Shown here: positions 24,233-31,506 of the stretch, piece by piece | How positions within the stretch are numbered: the stretch's first letter is position 1 | Layout: the number at the start of each line of letters is the position of its first letter | DNA from: Bradyrhizobium macuxiense | Lineage (GTDB): Bacteria > Pseudomonadota > Alphaproteobacteria > Rhizobiales > Xanthobacteraceae | DNA length: 64,000 bases | NCBI RefSeq assembly: GCF_007993935.1 | Contig: NZ_VITY01000013.1 | Coordinates: forward strand, 1 to 64,000 | Direction of reading: 5' to 3' | Translations under genes and position numbers: made by a program | The notes under the pieces: model-generated | Seen by the model: the letters and a program-made list of their open reading frames with translations, nothing else | The model's database searches: none | What the model was told of the DNA's origin: nothing

Positions 24233-25192
24233 ATGCTGCGACGGTGGTTCGCGGCGGCTGCCGCGTTGCTGCTTGCGACAACGGCGCAGGCACAGGATTT
24301 CCCGAAGCGCCCGATCACGATGATCGTGCCGTTCACGGCCGGCGGTACCTCCGACGTCATTGCCCGCGCCGTTGCCGACCAGATGAGTGCAGCGCTCGGC
24401 CAGACCATCATCATCGAGAATGTCGGCGGCGCCGGCGGCTCGACCGCGCTGACCCGTGCGGCGCGCGCCGAGCCGGACGGCTACACGATCGCGATCGGCA
24501 ATGCCGGCACCAATGCGGCGACCTACACGATCTATCCAAAACTGTCGTTCACGCCCGATTCCTTCGCCCCCATTGCTGTGGTTGCCAAGACCTTCGGCAT
24601 CGTGGCGCTGCGCAAGGATTTTCCGGCCAAGGATCTCAAGGAATTCATCGACTACGCCAAGAAGAACCCGGGCAAGGTCAATCTCGGCCATGCCGGCGTC
24701 GGCTCCTCGAACTACCTGATCTGCAAGAGCTTCGTGCACGCCGCCGGGATCGACGTGCAACTGGTCGGCTATCGTGGCGCGGCGCTGGCGCTGACGGACG
24801 CGATCGGCAGCCAGATCGACGGCGTCTGCGATGCCGCGGCCTCGGTGTCGCAGGCGATCGACGACAAGCTGGTGAAAGCGGTCGTGGTCGGCTCGACCGT
24901 GCGGCTCGCCTCGCTGCCGGAGCTGCCGACCTCGGCAGAGGCCGGACTGCCCGAGTTCGAGGCGCAGGGCTGGAACGGCCTGTTCGCGCCGAAGGGCACG
25001 CCGCCGGAGATCATCGCCAAGCTCAACGCCGCCGCGCGCACCGCGGTCGCAAGCGACGCAGTGAAGAAGCGCTTCGTCGACCTGTCGACAGTCGCCCCCG
25101 ACGCCAATGAGCTCACGCCCGAGGCGCTGCAGCAGCTCGTGACCCGCGATGTCGCGAAATACCGCACGCTGCTCGCGGACGACAAGAAGTAG
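24233..25192 (+). CDS. TctC/Bug-family periplasmic solute-binding protein
   Basis: From the ATG at 24233 the protein has 319 residues: a signal peptide ending TTAQA, then the Bug-type binding fold (FPKRPITMIVPFTAGGTSDV and ENVGGAGGSTALTRAARA). Such proteins bind carboxylates for tripartite tricarboxylate transporters or act as sensors. No TctA or TctB gene is nearby, which is usual for this expanded family. The longer frame starting with GTG at 24209 begins inside the 52-bp repeat, so I reject that start. No strong ribosome site is visible, perhaps because the repeat displaced it. Confidence 0.86.
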   Translation: MLRRWFAAAAALLLATTAQAQDFPKRPITMIVPFTAGGTSDVIARAVADQMSAALGQTIIIENVGGAGGSTALTRAARAEPDGYTIAIGNAGTNAATYTIYPKLSFTPDSFAPIAVVAKTFGIVALRKDFPAKDLKEFIDYAKKNPGKVNLGHAGVGSSNYLICKSFVHAAGIDVQLVGYRGAALALTDAIGSQIDGVCDAAASVSQAIDDKLVKAVVVGSTVRLASLPELPTSAEAGLPEFEAQGWNGLFAPKGTPPEIIAKLNAAARTAVASDAVKKRFVDLSTVAPDANELTPEALQQLVTRDVAKYRTLLADDKK

Positions 25193-25271
25193 CGCCTCCG
25201 CGGCGTGCAACTCCCTATTGCGGACACAGTCTGCGGCAAGCCTGCATTCAGGTCTGATCGGGGATGCGGTC

Positions 25272-25850
25272 ATGCGCCGTATGGTGTTGTGCTGCTGCGC
25301 CGGCATGGCGCTCGCCTGGCTCGTTGGCGGTGCCGCGGCCGGCGAACAGGCTGGCCTGATTTACTTGCCCTGGGCGAAGTTCTGTATCGGCAATGCCTGC
25401 TTTATCGGGCGAGATGGTCGATTGAAGATAGAGAACATCGACTGCGGACGGGTCGTCTCAGCCGCGCTCATCGCCCGCGCCGGCGATCCCAGGAAGACGT
25501 TGCGCGTCACCCTGCCGACCCGGGTGAAGGTGGAACGCGGCGTTCGGATCATCCTCGATCAGGGGCAGGCGATTGAGCGGCCTTACACGAGCTGTTTTGC
25601 CAGCGGCTGCATCGCGGACTACGACGCGGGGCCGGAACTGGTCGATCAGCTCAAGCAAGGGCATACGCTTGGCCTCGAGGCAATCGACAAGGCCAATTCG
25701 CCGATCAGCCTGATCGTACCGCTCGCCGGATTCGCTGATGCCTACGATGGACCCGCACAAGAGACGAAGGTGATCGAGCTTTCAAAGGAAGAATCAGAGC
25801 GCGCGAAGCGCGCCGAAGAGGAGCGCAAGTCCCGCTGTGGAGCGCAATAG
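25272..25850 (+). CDS. IalB-like (invasion-associated locus B) secreted protein
   Basis: A 192-residue protein with a signal peptide (CCCAGMALAWLVGGAAA) and a mature domain with paired cysteines (KFCIGNACFIG, then YTSCFASGCIADY) and the segment SLIVPLAGFADAYDGP that is characteristic of the IalB family. The C-terminal 25 residues are a charged helix (EESERAKRAEEE). IalB homologues are widespread in rhizobia and their role outside Bartonella is unclear. The ATG at 25272 fits the leader; the open frame extends upstream without meaning. Confidence 0.8.
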   Translation: MRRMVLCCCAGMALAWLVGGAAAGEQAGLIYLPWAKFCIGNACFIGRDGRLKIENIDCGRVVSAALIARAGDPRKTLRVTLPTRVKVERGVRIILDQGQAIERPYTSCFASGCIADYDAGPELVDQLKQGHTLGLEAIDKANSPISLIVPLAGFADAYDGPAQETKVIELSKEESERAKRAEEERKSRCGAQ

Positions 25851-26023
25851 GGACCATGAACCTCGACCGTTCCGTCCGCGACCAATGCAGGGATAGTCGC
25901 CTCCGTTTCACAATCTCTTCACGCTAGCACGGCCGGCATGGCAACCGGGGATTGTCGCAGTGTGCCGGGCACGTTATGACGAGGGCGATTGGGATGGTCT
26001 GTCCGGTTCGCTGGGATCCTCGA

Positions 26024-26761
26024 ATGCCTGTCGCATTGGTCGTATTGCTGCTCGACATCACACTGATCTACCACGCCTCGCGCACCGGGCGCTTGCAGCC
26101 ATGGGCCTTCATCATCCTGATGGTGCCGCTGATCGGCGCGCTCGCCTACATCGTCGTCGAGCTGATCCCGGAATGGTGGGGCGGACCGGGTGCCGCGCAG
26201 GCGCGCAAGCGCGTCGCCAACCGGCTCGATCCGGAGAAGCGGTATCGCGAATTGTCCGACCGGCTCGCAACGTCGGACACGATCGCCAACCGTGCGGCGC
26301 TCGCCGCGGAGTGTCACACCATCGGCCGCTTCGAGGAGGCGGAGAGCCACTACGACCACGTGTTGCGGCTGCCGCAGGGCGACGATCCTGCCTACGCGCT
26401 GGCCAAGGCGCAGGCCCAGTTCGCCAGGAAGCAGCCGGCCGAGGCGCTGGCGACGCTCGATGCCCTGCGCGAGCGCTGGCCAGATTTCGAGTCCGCCGAG
26501 GGGCATCTGCTTTATGCGCGTTCACTTGCCGAGATCGGACGGCTCGACGAGGCGCTGGAGGAATATCAGGCGGTGTCGCAGTATTTTCCCGGCGCGGAGG
26601 CGCGGGTCCGCTATGGCCTGCTGCTGCAGCTGGTCGGCCGCACCGCCGAGGCGCGGATGGTGTTCAACGAGTTGTTGATCCAGATGCGCCGCGCGCCGAA
26701 ATACCTGCGCGACGCGCAGGCCGAGTGGCTCTCGATCGCCGAGAAACAGCTGTCGGCTTGA
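26024..26761 (+). CDS. Membrane-anchored tetratricopeptide-repeat protein
   Basis: About 245 residues from the ATG at 26024, with upstream in-frame ATGs at 25976 and 25994 possible. Two N-terminal hydrophobic helices (VALVVLLLDITLIY and FIILMVPLIGALAYIVVELIP) resemble the PLDc_N-type anchor. They are followed by TPR-like repeats (EECHTIGRFEEAESHYDHVL-type units, then RSLAEIGRLDEALEEYQAV). It probably scaffolds other proteins at the inner membrane. Its neighbours give no further hint. Confidence 0.72.
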   Translation: MPVALVVLLLDITLIYHASRTGRLQPWAFIILMVPLIGALAYIVVELIPEWWGGPGAAQARKRVANRLDPEKRYRELSDRLATSDTIANRAALAAECHTIGRFEEAESHYDHVLRLPQGDDPAYALAKAQAQFARKQPAEALATLDALRERWPDFESAEGHLLYARSLAEIGRLDEALEEYQAVSQYFPGAEARVRYGLLLQLVGRTAEARMVFNELLIQMRRAPKYLRDAQAEWLSIAEKQLSA

Positions 26762-26768
26762 GCTTGGA

Positions 26769-27752
26769 CTAAAGCCTTCGCAACCAGCGCTTCACGGCGT
26801 CGCCCGGCACCGTCATCGCGGCGACGCCGAACATGACCAGCACGAGTCCCAGCGCCAGGTTCGATGGCACGGATTCCCCGAGCAGGATGACCGACAACGC
26901 GACGCCGATCGGAATCCGCAAATAGCCTTGCGCATTGGTCGTGAGCGTGCCGAGCCGCGTCAGGCACATGTAGAACAGCATCAAGCCGAACGCGCTGGAG
27001 AAGATGCCCATCACGACGGTGGCGACCAGCGCCTGCGGCGTCGGGTGCAGTGTCCAGGGATGGTCGACGATCAGGGCGACCGGCAGCAGCACGGTGCCGC
27101 CGAACAGCAGCGAGCCGGCGGCGACCACCATCGGATCGTAGTCCGACAGCCGCAGCCCGAAGATCGTGGCGCAGGCGAACGAGACGGTGGCGAGCAAAAT
27201 CGCGATCTCGGCGAAGATCTCCTTGCCGAAGCCCGAGAGCGCGTCGAGGCCGATAATCGCGACCGTGCCGGCGAGGCCGAGGATCGCGCCGACCAGCTTG
27301 AGCAGCGAGGCCGGCTCGTGCCGCGTGATCGCCCAGGTGATGAGGAAGGCGAAGATCGGCGTCGTCGAGGCCAGCACCACGGTGTTGGACGCCGGCACGT
27401 AGAGCTGCGCCCAGGTGATCACCAAAAACGGGATCGTCGAGTTGATGGTCTGCTGGAAGGCGAACAGCTTCCAGGCCTTGATGTCGGTCGGGATGCGGAT
27501 GCCGCGGATCCGCAGCACCACGAGCAGGAAAGCGGCGGCGACCAGCGAGCGCGCCGAGATGAAAGTGATCGGCGGGATCGAGCCGAGCCCGATCTTGGTC
27601 AGCGGATAGGTCGAGCTCCAGCAACAGGCCAGCGCCAGCAGCAGCGCATAGTCGCGCCAGCCGCGCGCGCTCGGCGCCGGTGGAGTGGGCGTGATCGCGG
27701 GAGCCGGCACACCGCCCGTCTTGGCTCCTTGTTTGAGCACGTTCTGGATCAT
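26769..27752 (-). CDS. EamA/DMT-family transporter
   Basis: A 327-residue inner-membrane protein with two EamA repeats and about ten helices (LLLALACCWSSTYPLTKIGL; TPIFAFLITWAI; then a second repeat ending ALGLVLVMFGVAAM). The family exports metabolites or amino acids. The open frame continues upstream to 28223, overlapping the HxlR gene in another frame, but the ATG at 27752 (MIQNVLKQGAK) is the natural start before the first helix. Substrate is unknown. It is convergent with the TPR gene and lies downstream of hxlR on the same strand. Confidence 0.86.
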   Translation of the reverse strand: MIQNVLKQGAKTGGVPAPAITPTPPAPSARGWRDYALLLALACCWSSTYPLTKIGLGSIPPITFISARSLVAAAFLLVVLRIRGIRIPTDIKAWKLFAFQQTINSTIPFLVITWAQLYVPASNTVVLASTTPIFAFLITWAITRHEPASLLKLVGAILGLAGTVAIIGLDALSGFGKEIFAEIAILLATVSFACATIFGLRLSDYDPMVVAAGSLLFGGTVLLPVALIVDHPWTLHPTPQALVATVVMGIFSSAFGLMLFYMCLTRLGTLTTNAQGYLRIPIGVALSVILLGESVPSNLALGLVLVMFGVAAMTVPGDAVKRWLRRL

Positions 27753-27868
27753 GCTCTCGCTGTGCTCTGCGGCACCTTGACTGGCTCCCCGCGCATTTAG
27801 CGCGCATGGAAACTGATACTTCGGGAGCTTACCCGAGGCCAGAGCAAGTTTGCGGCGCTTCGTGTCGT

Positions 27869-28243
27869 CTAATCCCGCGAGGCGGTATTCGACACGGCCG
27901 CTTCGGCATCCGTGGAGCCGGGATGTGGGCTCGTATCCGACGTCGTTTCCCACCAGTCGCCGAGCGCATCGATCAGCGGCACGAGCCGGTGGCCGGCCGG
28001 CGTCAGCTGGTATTCGACGCGCAGTGGATAGCCTTCGAACTCGGTGCGCTCGACGATGCCGGCGTCCTCCAGCTTGCGAAGCTCGAGGGTCAGCATCTTG
28101 TGCGAGATGGTCGGGTTGTCGCGGCGCAGGTCGCTGAAGCGCTTGGTGCCCTGCTTCAGATAATAGATCAGCAGCGTCGGCCAGCGGCCGCTCAGGATCT
28201 GCATCACTTCCTCGATCGGGCAACGGGAGACGAGAGATTTCAT
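27869..28243 (-). CDS. HxlR-family transcriptional regulator
   Basis: A 124-residue winged-helix regulator. The conserved cysteine in SRCPIEEVMQILSGRW, the recognition region FSDLRRDNPTISHKMLTLEL and the wing YPLRVEYQLTPAG are all typical. Cys8 could sense electrophiles or oxidants as in HypR and QorR. It is divergent from the GST at 28352 across about 110 bp and probably regulates it. It may also control the EamA transporter gene behind it. Confidence 0.92.
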   Translation of the reverse strand: MKSLVSRCPIEEVMQILSGRWPTLLIYYLKQGTKRFSDLRRDNPTISHKMLTLELRKLEDAGIVERTEFEGYPLRVEYQLTPAGHRLVPLIDALGDWWETTSDTSPHPGSTDAEAAVSNTASRD

Positions 28244-28351
28244 GGCGGCTCGTGGTTACAAAAAGGTGCGTAATTTACTTCATGGATGTGGCGAATAGGG
28301 TCCGGCTCCGCTGCGCAGCGTGATCGTCAGATCATCACCGGAGACCACATC

Positions 28352-29065
28352 ATGGAACCTATCCTCATCTATGGCTTCCCGCTCGGAAGCTCCATGGGGC
28401 TCGTTGCAGCTCTCGAATGGCTGCGCAAGCCCTATCGCCTTTGTCGCGTCGACATGCTCGGCGAAATGCGCGATCCCTCCTATGCGCGGATCAATCCGCG
28501 GCACGAGACGCCGGCCTTCGTCACGAACCAGGGCAGGGTGCTCACCGAGAACATGGCGATCGCAAGCTGGCTCGCTGCGCGCGATACCGAACGCCGGATC
28601 AGCTTCGACCCTTTGTCGCCCGAGGCGGACCGGATGCATCAGCTGATGGCCTTCGTGAACACCGGCTTCACCGCGGCGTTCAGCCCGCTGTGGGCCGCGC
28701 TGGAGATGCAGACGCCGAACCCGGCGATGCAGTCGGCGCTGCGGCAATGGGGGCAGGGCAGTGTCGTGCAGCGGCACGACCGGCTCGAGGAACTGATCGG
28801 CGATGCGCCGTTCCTGCTCGGTGACCATCCGACATTGGCGGATGGGCTGCTGATCGGTGTCGCGCGCTGGCTCGATTTCCACGCCGTCGCCGACCGCAAT
28901 CGCTGGCCGAAACTCGCGGCACTTCGCGCACGCCTCGAGTCCGATCCGGCCGTGATCTACGCGACCGCGCTGGAGCAGGGCGAGCACATCCCGGGAACGG
29001 GCGCCTGCGTCGGTCACCTTCCGCTTGCCGAGGTGATCGACCGGTTCGGCACGCCCGGCGCGTGA
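28352..29065 (+). CDS. Glutathione S-transferase family protein
   Basis: A 237-residue protein with an N-terminal thioredoxin-like domain (ILIYGFPLGSSMGLVAALEW, then HETPAFVT with the cis-Pro and LTENMAIASWLA with the Glu/Asn glutathione contacts) and a helical C-terminal domain (LGDHPTLADGLLIGVARWL). GGAG nine bases upstream supports the ATG at 28352. It is divergent from the HxlR regulator, a common pairing for electrophile or quinone detoxification. Substrate is unknown. Confidence 0.87.
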   Translation: MEPILIYGFPLGSSMGLVAALEWLRKPYRLCRVDMLGEMRDPSYARINPRHETPAFVTNQGRVLTENMAIASWLAARDTERRISFDPLSPEADRMHQLMAFVNTGFTAAFSPLWAALEMQTPNPAMQSALRQWGQGSVVQRHDRLEELIGDAPFLLGDHPTLADGLLIGVARWLDFHAVADRNRWPKLAALRARLESDPAVIYATALEQGEHIPGTGACVGHLPLAEVIDRFGTPGA

Positions 29066-29116
29066 CGAGTTCCGGCCGCCGGCGGGCCGGAGCCCCCTCG
29101 TCCGGCGCTCCGGCCT

Positions 29117-29134
29117 ATGTTACAGTTTTGTGAC
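29117..29134 (+). promoter_or_regulatory. Pho-box-like direct repeat upstream of pstS
   Basis: ATGTTAC and TTGTGAC (29117-29123 and 29128-29134) are direct repeats with an 11-bp period separated by four AT-rich bases, which is the layout of a PhoB binding site (CTGTCAT-N4-CTGTCAT). The match to the consensus is partial. It lies 45 bp before the ATG of the phosphate-binding protein gene, a sensible place for an activator. Confidence 0.5.
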
Positions 29135-29178
29135 TTGGCCCACACGCAGTTGCCGCTCTTGCTGCTAGGCTTGGCCTC

Positions 29179-30231
29179 ATGACGAAGCATTTCAGATTAC
29201 CGATCTTTTTCACTGCTCTGTTCGTCGCAACGCAATGCTTGGCTGCGGAGACGAAGGGCGCGGGCTCAACCTTCGTGTCGCCGGTGATGGCGAAATGGAT
29301 CGATGCCTACAAGGCAAAGACCGGCAACAACGTCAGCTATCAATCGGTGGGCTCGAGCATCGGTGTCGGCCTGATCAAGAAGGCCGCCGTCGATTTCGGG
29401 ACGAGCGATATGCCGCTTGATTCGAAGGAGCTCGACAAGCTCGGCATGATGCAATTCCCGATCGTGATCGGCGGCGTCGTGCCGGTCGTCAACATCGAGG
29501 GCGTCAAGCCCGGCCAGATCCAGTTCACCGGACAGCTGCTCGCCGACATCTATCTCGGCAAGATCAGGTCGTGGAACGATCCGGCCATCCAGGCCGTCAA
29601 CCCCGATCTGAAGCTGCCGCGCACGGCAATCACCGTGGTGCATCGCCTCGATGGCTCGGGCACCACGTTCAACTGGTCGAACTACCTCGCCAAGGTCAGT
29701 GCGCAGTGGAAGGCGAGTATCGGAGAGGGCACGTCGGTGGAATGGCCGGTCGGGCTCGGCGGCAAGGGCAATGATGGCGTCGCCTCGCTCGTCAGCCTGA
29801 TTCCCGGGTCGATCGGCTATCTCGAATATGCCTACGCGCTGCAACGGCTCGACCGGATTTCGTTCGGTCTGGTGCAGAACAGTGCCGGCAATTTCGTCAC
29901 CCCGGACGCCGCATCATTCCAGGCGGCGGCGGCGAGCGCGGACTGGACGGCGACGCAGGATTTCAACCTGGTCCTCACCAACGCCCCTGGCGAAGACGCA
30001 TATCCGATCACGGCCACGACCTTCGTGCTGATGCACAAGCAGCCGAAGTCGCCGGAGCGGTCCGCAACCGCGATCGATTTCCTGCGCTGGTCATTGGACA
30101 GCGGCAAGCCGCAGGCTCAATTGCTCAATTACGTTCCCTTGCCGGCCACGCTGGTCGAGCAGATCGAGCTTTATTGGCAGCACAATTTCGAGGCCGTCAC
30201 GGCGTCGGCAGCGGCGCCTGGAAAGCGGTGA
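29179..30231 (+). CDS. pstS: Phosphate ABC-transporter substrate-binding protein PstS-like
   Basis: A 350-residue periplasmic protein with a signal peptide ending CLAAE, followed by KGAGSTFVSPVMAKW, the phosphate-ligand blocks SSIGVGLIKK and TSDMPL, and HRLDGSGTTFNWSNYL with the typical SGT. No pstC, pstA, pstB or phoU gene is adjacent, so this is a solo copy that may serve a transporter encoded elsewhere. The Pho-box-like repeat upstream suggests induction under phosphate limitation. Confidence 0.9.
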   Translation: MTKHFRLPIFFTALFVATQCLAAETKGAGSTFVSPVMAKWIDAYKAKTGNNVSYQSVGSSIGVGLIKKAAVDFGTSDMPLDSKELDKLGMMQFPIVIGGVVPVVNIEGVKPGQIQFTGQLLADIYLGKIRSWNDPAIQAVNPDLKLPRTAITVVHRLDGSGTTFNWSNYLAKVSAQWKASIGEGTSVEWPVGLGGKGNDGVASLVSLIPGSIGYLEYAYALQRLDRISFGLVQNSAGNFVTPDAASFQAAAASADWTATQDFNLVLTNAPGEDAYPITATTFVLMHKQPKSPERSATAIDFLRWSLDSGKPQAQLLNYVPLPATLVEQIELYWQHNFEAVTASAAAPGKR

Positions 30232-30256
30232 GGGATCGGCGGACGACGCGGACAAG

Positions 30257-31267
30257 CTACTTAAATCCGATCACCATCGAATCCGGACCGACAAGTGGTT
30301 CGACCCGCGTTCTCGAAAAGCCGGCTTCGCGCATCCAGGCCTGACAGTCTGCTCCCGTATAGTCGAACCCACCGGAAGTCTCGATCAGCATATTCAAGCT
30401 CATCAGAAGACCGAAAGCGTTTTCGCGGCGATCGTCATCGATGATGGCATCATAAACAATGACTGCGCCGCCTTTCGAGAGAGCATCGAATGCCTTGCCG
30501 AGCAGCGTCTTCTTCCCGGCAAGGTCCCAATCATGCAGGATGTGGCCCATGACGATGACATCGACGTCCGGAAGAGGGTCCTCGAAGAAGTTTCCGCTGC
30601 GAAACCGCACGCGGTCCGCCACCCCGCGCTGAGCGATAAACTCCTCGAAGACCGGCTTGACCACGGGAAGGTCGAAACCGATGCCGGTGAGGTGCGGATG
30701 GGCGTGGGCGAGAGTGGCAGGTACCATGCCCTGAGCGGAGCCGATATCCGCGAAAGTCTTGTACTCGCTCCACGGGAATTTGCCGGCAATGGCCTGGGCC
30801 GCGCCGGCGCTGATTGCGCTCATGGCGCCCAGAAATCCCCGCAGCCGATCCGGATCGGCATACATGGCCGCAAAGAAGTTGTCTCCTCCGCCCTTGCCCT
30901 CGTTCTGCAATTCGCCGCTGCGCAGCGCCTCGGTGAGCGATCCCCAGAAGCCATAGAGCCGGGCATTCGCCATCTCCAGGACGCCGCCGATGTAGGATGG
31001 CTTGGCTCGATCGAGATACAGGTCGGTGTCCGGGGTGTTGCTGTAGATGCCGTTCTCGCGCTCCAGCAGTTTGAGCGCCACCAGCGTATCGAGGAAGTCG
31101 CGGGCTGAACGCGGATGCAGCGCCAACTTGCTTTGAAGCGTCGGCAGGTCGGCTGGGCCATCGGCCAAGGTGCTGAACACGCCGAGTTCGACACCGCTCA
31201 GGAGCGTTTTGGATGACCAAAAGCCCAAACCAATCTGCATGATATGTTCCGGTGTTGCCGCGCTCAT
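30257..31267 (-). CDS. SAM-dependent O-methyltransferase (COMT-like)
   Basis: A 336-residue two-domain methyltransferase: an N-terminal winged-helix dimerisation domain (VELGVFSTLADGPADLPTL) and a C-terminal Rossmann domain with the SAM loop FADIGSAQGMVP, the acidic residue in GIGFDLPVV and the catalytic-His segment GHILHDWD. The family includes plant-type O-methyltransferases and bacterial enzymes for carotenoids, antibiotics and quinone-like compounds. No biosynthetic cluster surrounds it, so the substrate is open. It is convergent with pstS. Confidence 0.88.
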   Translation of the reverse strand: MSAATPEHIMQIGLGFWSSKTLLSGVELGVFSTLADGPADLPTLQSKLALHPRSARDFLDTLVALKLLERENGIYSNTPDTDLYLDRAKPSYIGGVLEMANARLYGFWGSLTEALRSGELQNEGKGGGDNFFAAMYADPDRLRGFLGAMSAISAGAAQAIAGKFPWSEYKTFADIGSAQGMVPATLAHAHPHLTGIGFDLPVVKPVFEEFIAQRGVADRVRFRSGNFFEDPLPDVDVIVMGHILHDWDLAGKKTLLGKAFDALSKGGAVIVYDAIIDDDRRENAFGLLMSLNMLIETSGGFDYTGADCQAWMREAGFSRTRVEPLVGPDSMVIGFK

Positions 31268-31437
31268 GACTTGATCCCAAATTGGTTGTTACCGCTGATG
31301 CAGCAGAGTGAGCATGTTCGGGCCTGGTGCCCCGAGATGGTGGCAGGGGCCCGACACGAGGTCATTTCAAATAACGGCGAATAAATTTGATTTTGGCATT
31401 TCGGCCTAGTGAATGCCATCGACGTCGAATTGGCGAG

Positions 31438-31474
31438 AAAAAAGAGCGATGGACGCCGGTCTGGCGTCCATCGC
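31438..31474 (-). terminator. Strong intrinsic terminator after the phosphodiesterase-like gene
   Basis: Read on the minus strand, GCGATGGACGCC and GGCGTCCATCGC form a perfect 12-bp stem with a five-base loop, followed by TCTTTTTT. It begins about 30 bp after the stop at 31507. This is one of the clearest Rho-independent terminators in the window. Confidence 0.9.
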
Positions 31475-31506
31475 GTAACGCTTGCCTGAAATCCCGGCAG
31501 GAGGAC

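Noticed and set aside
23474..25306. Open frame of 610 codons on the minus strand
   Set aside because: It crosses purQ and the TctC-like gene in antisense and shows only shadow-type composition.
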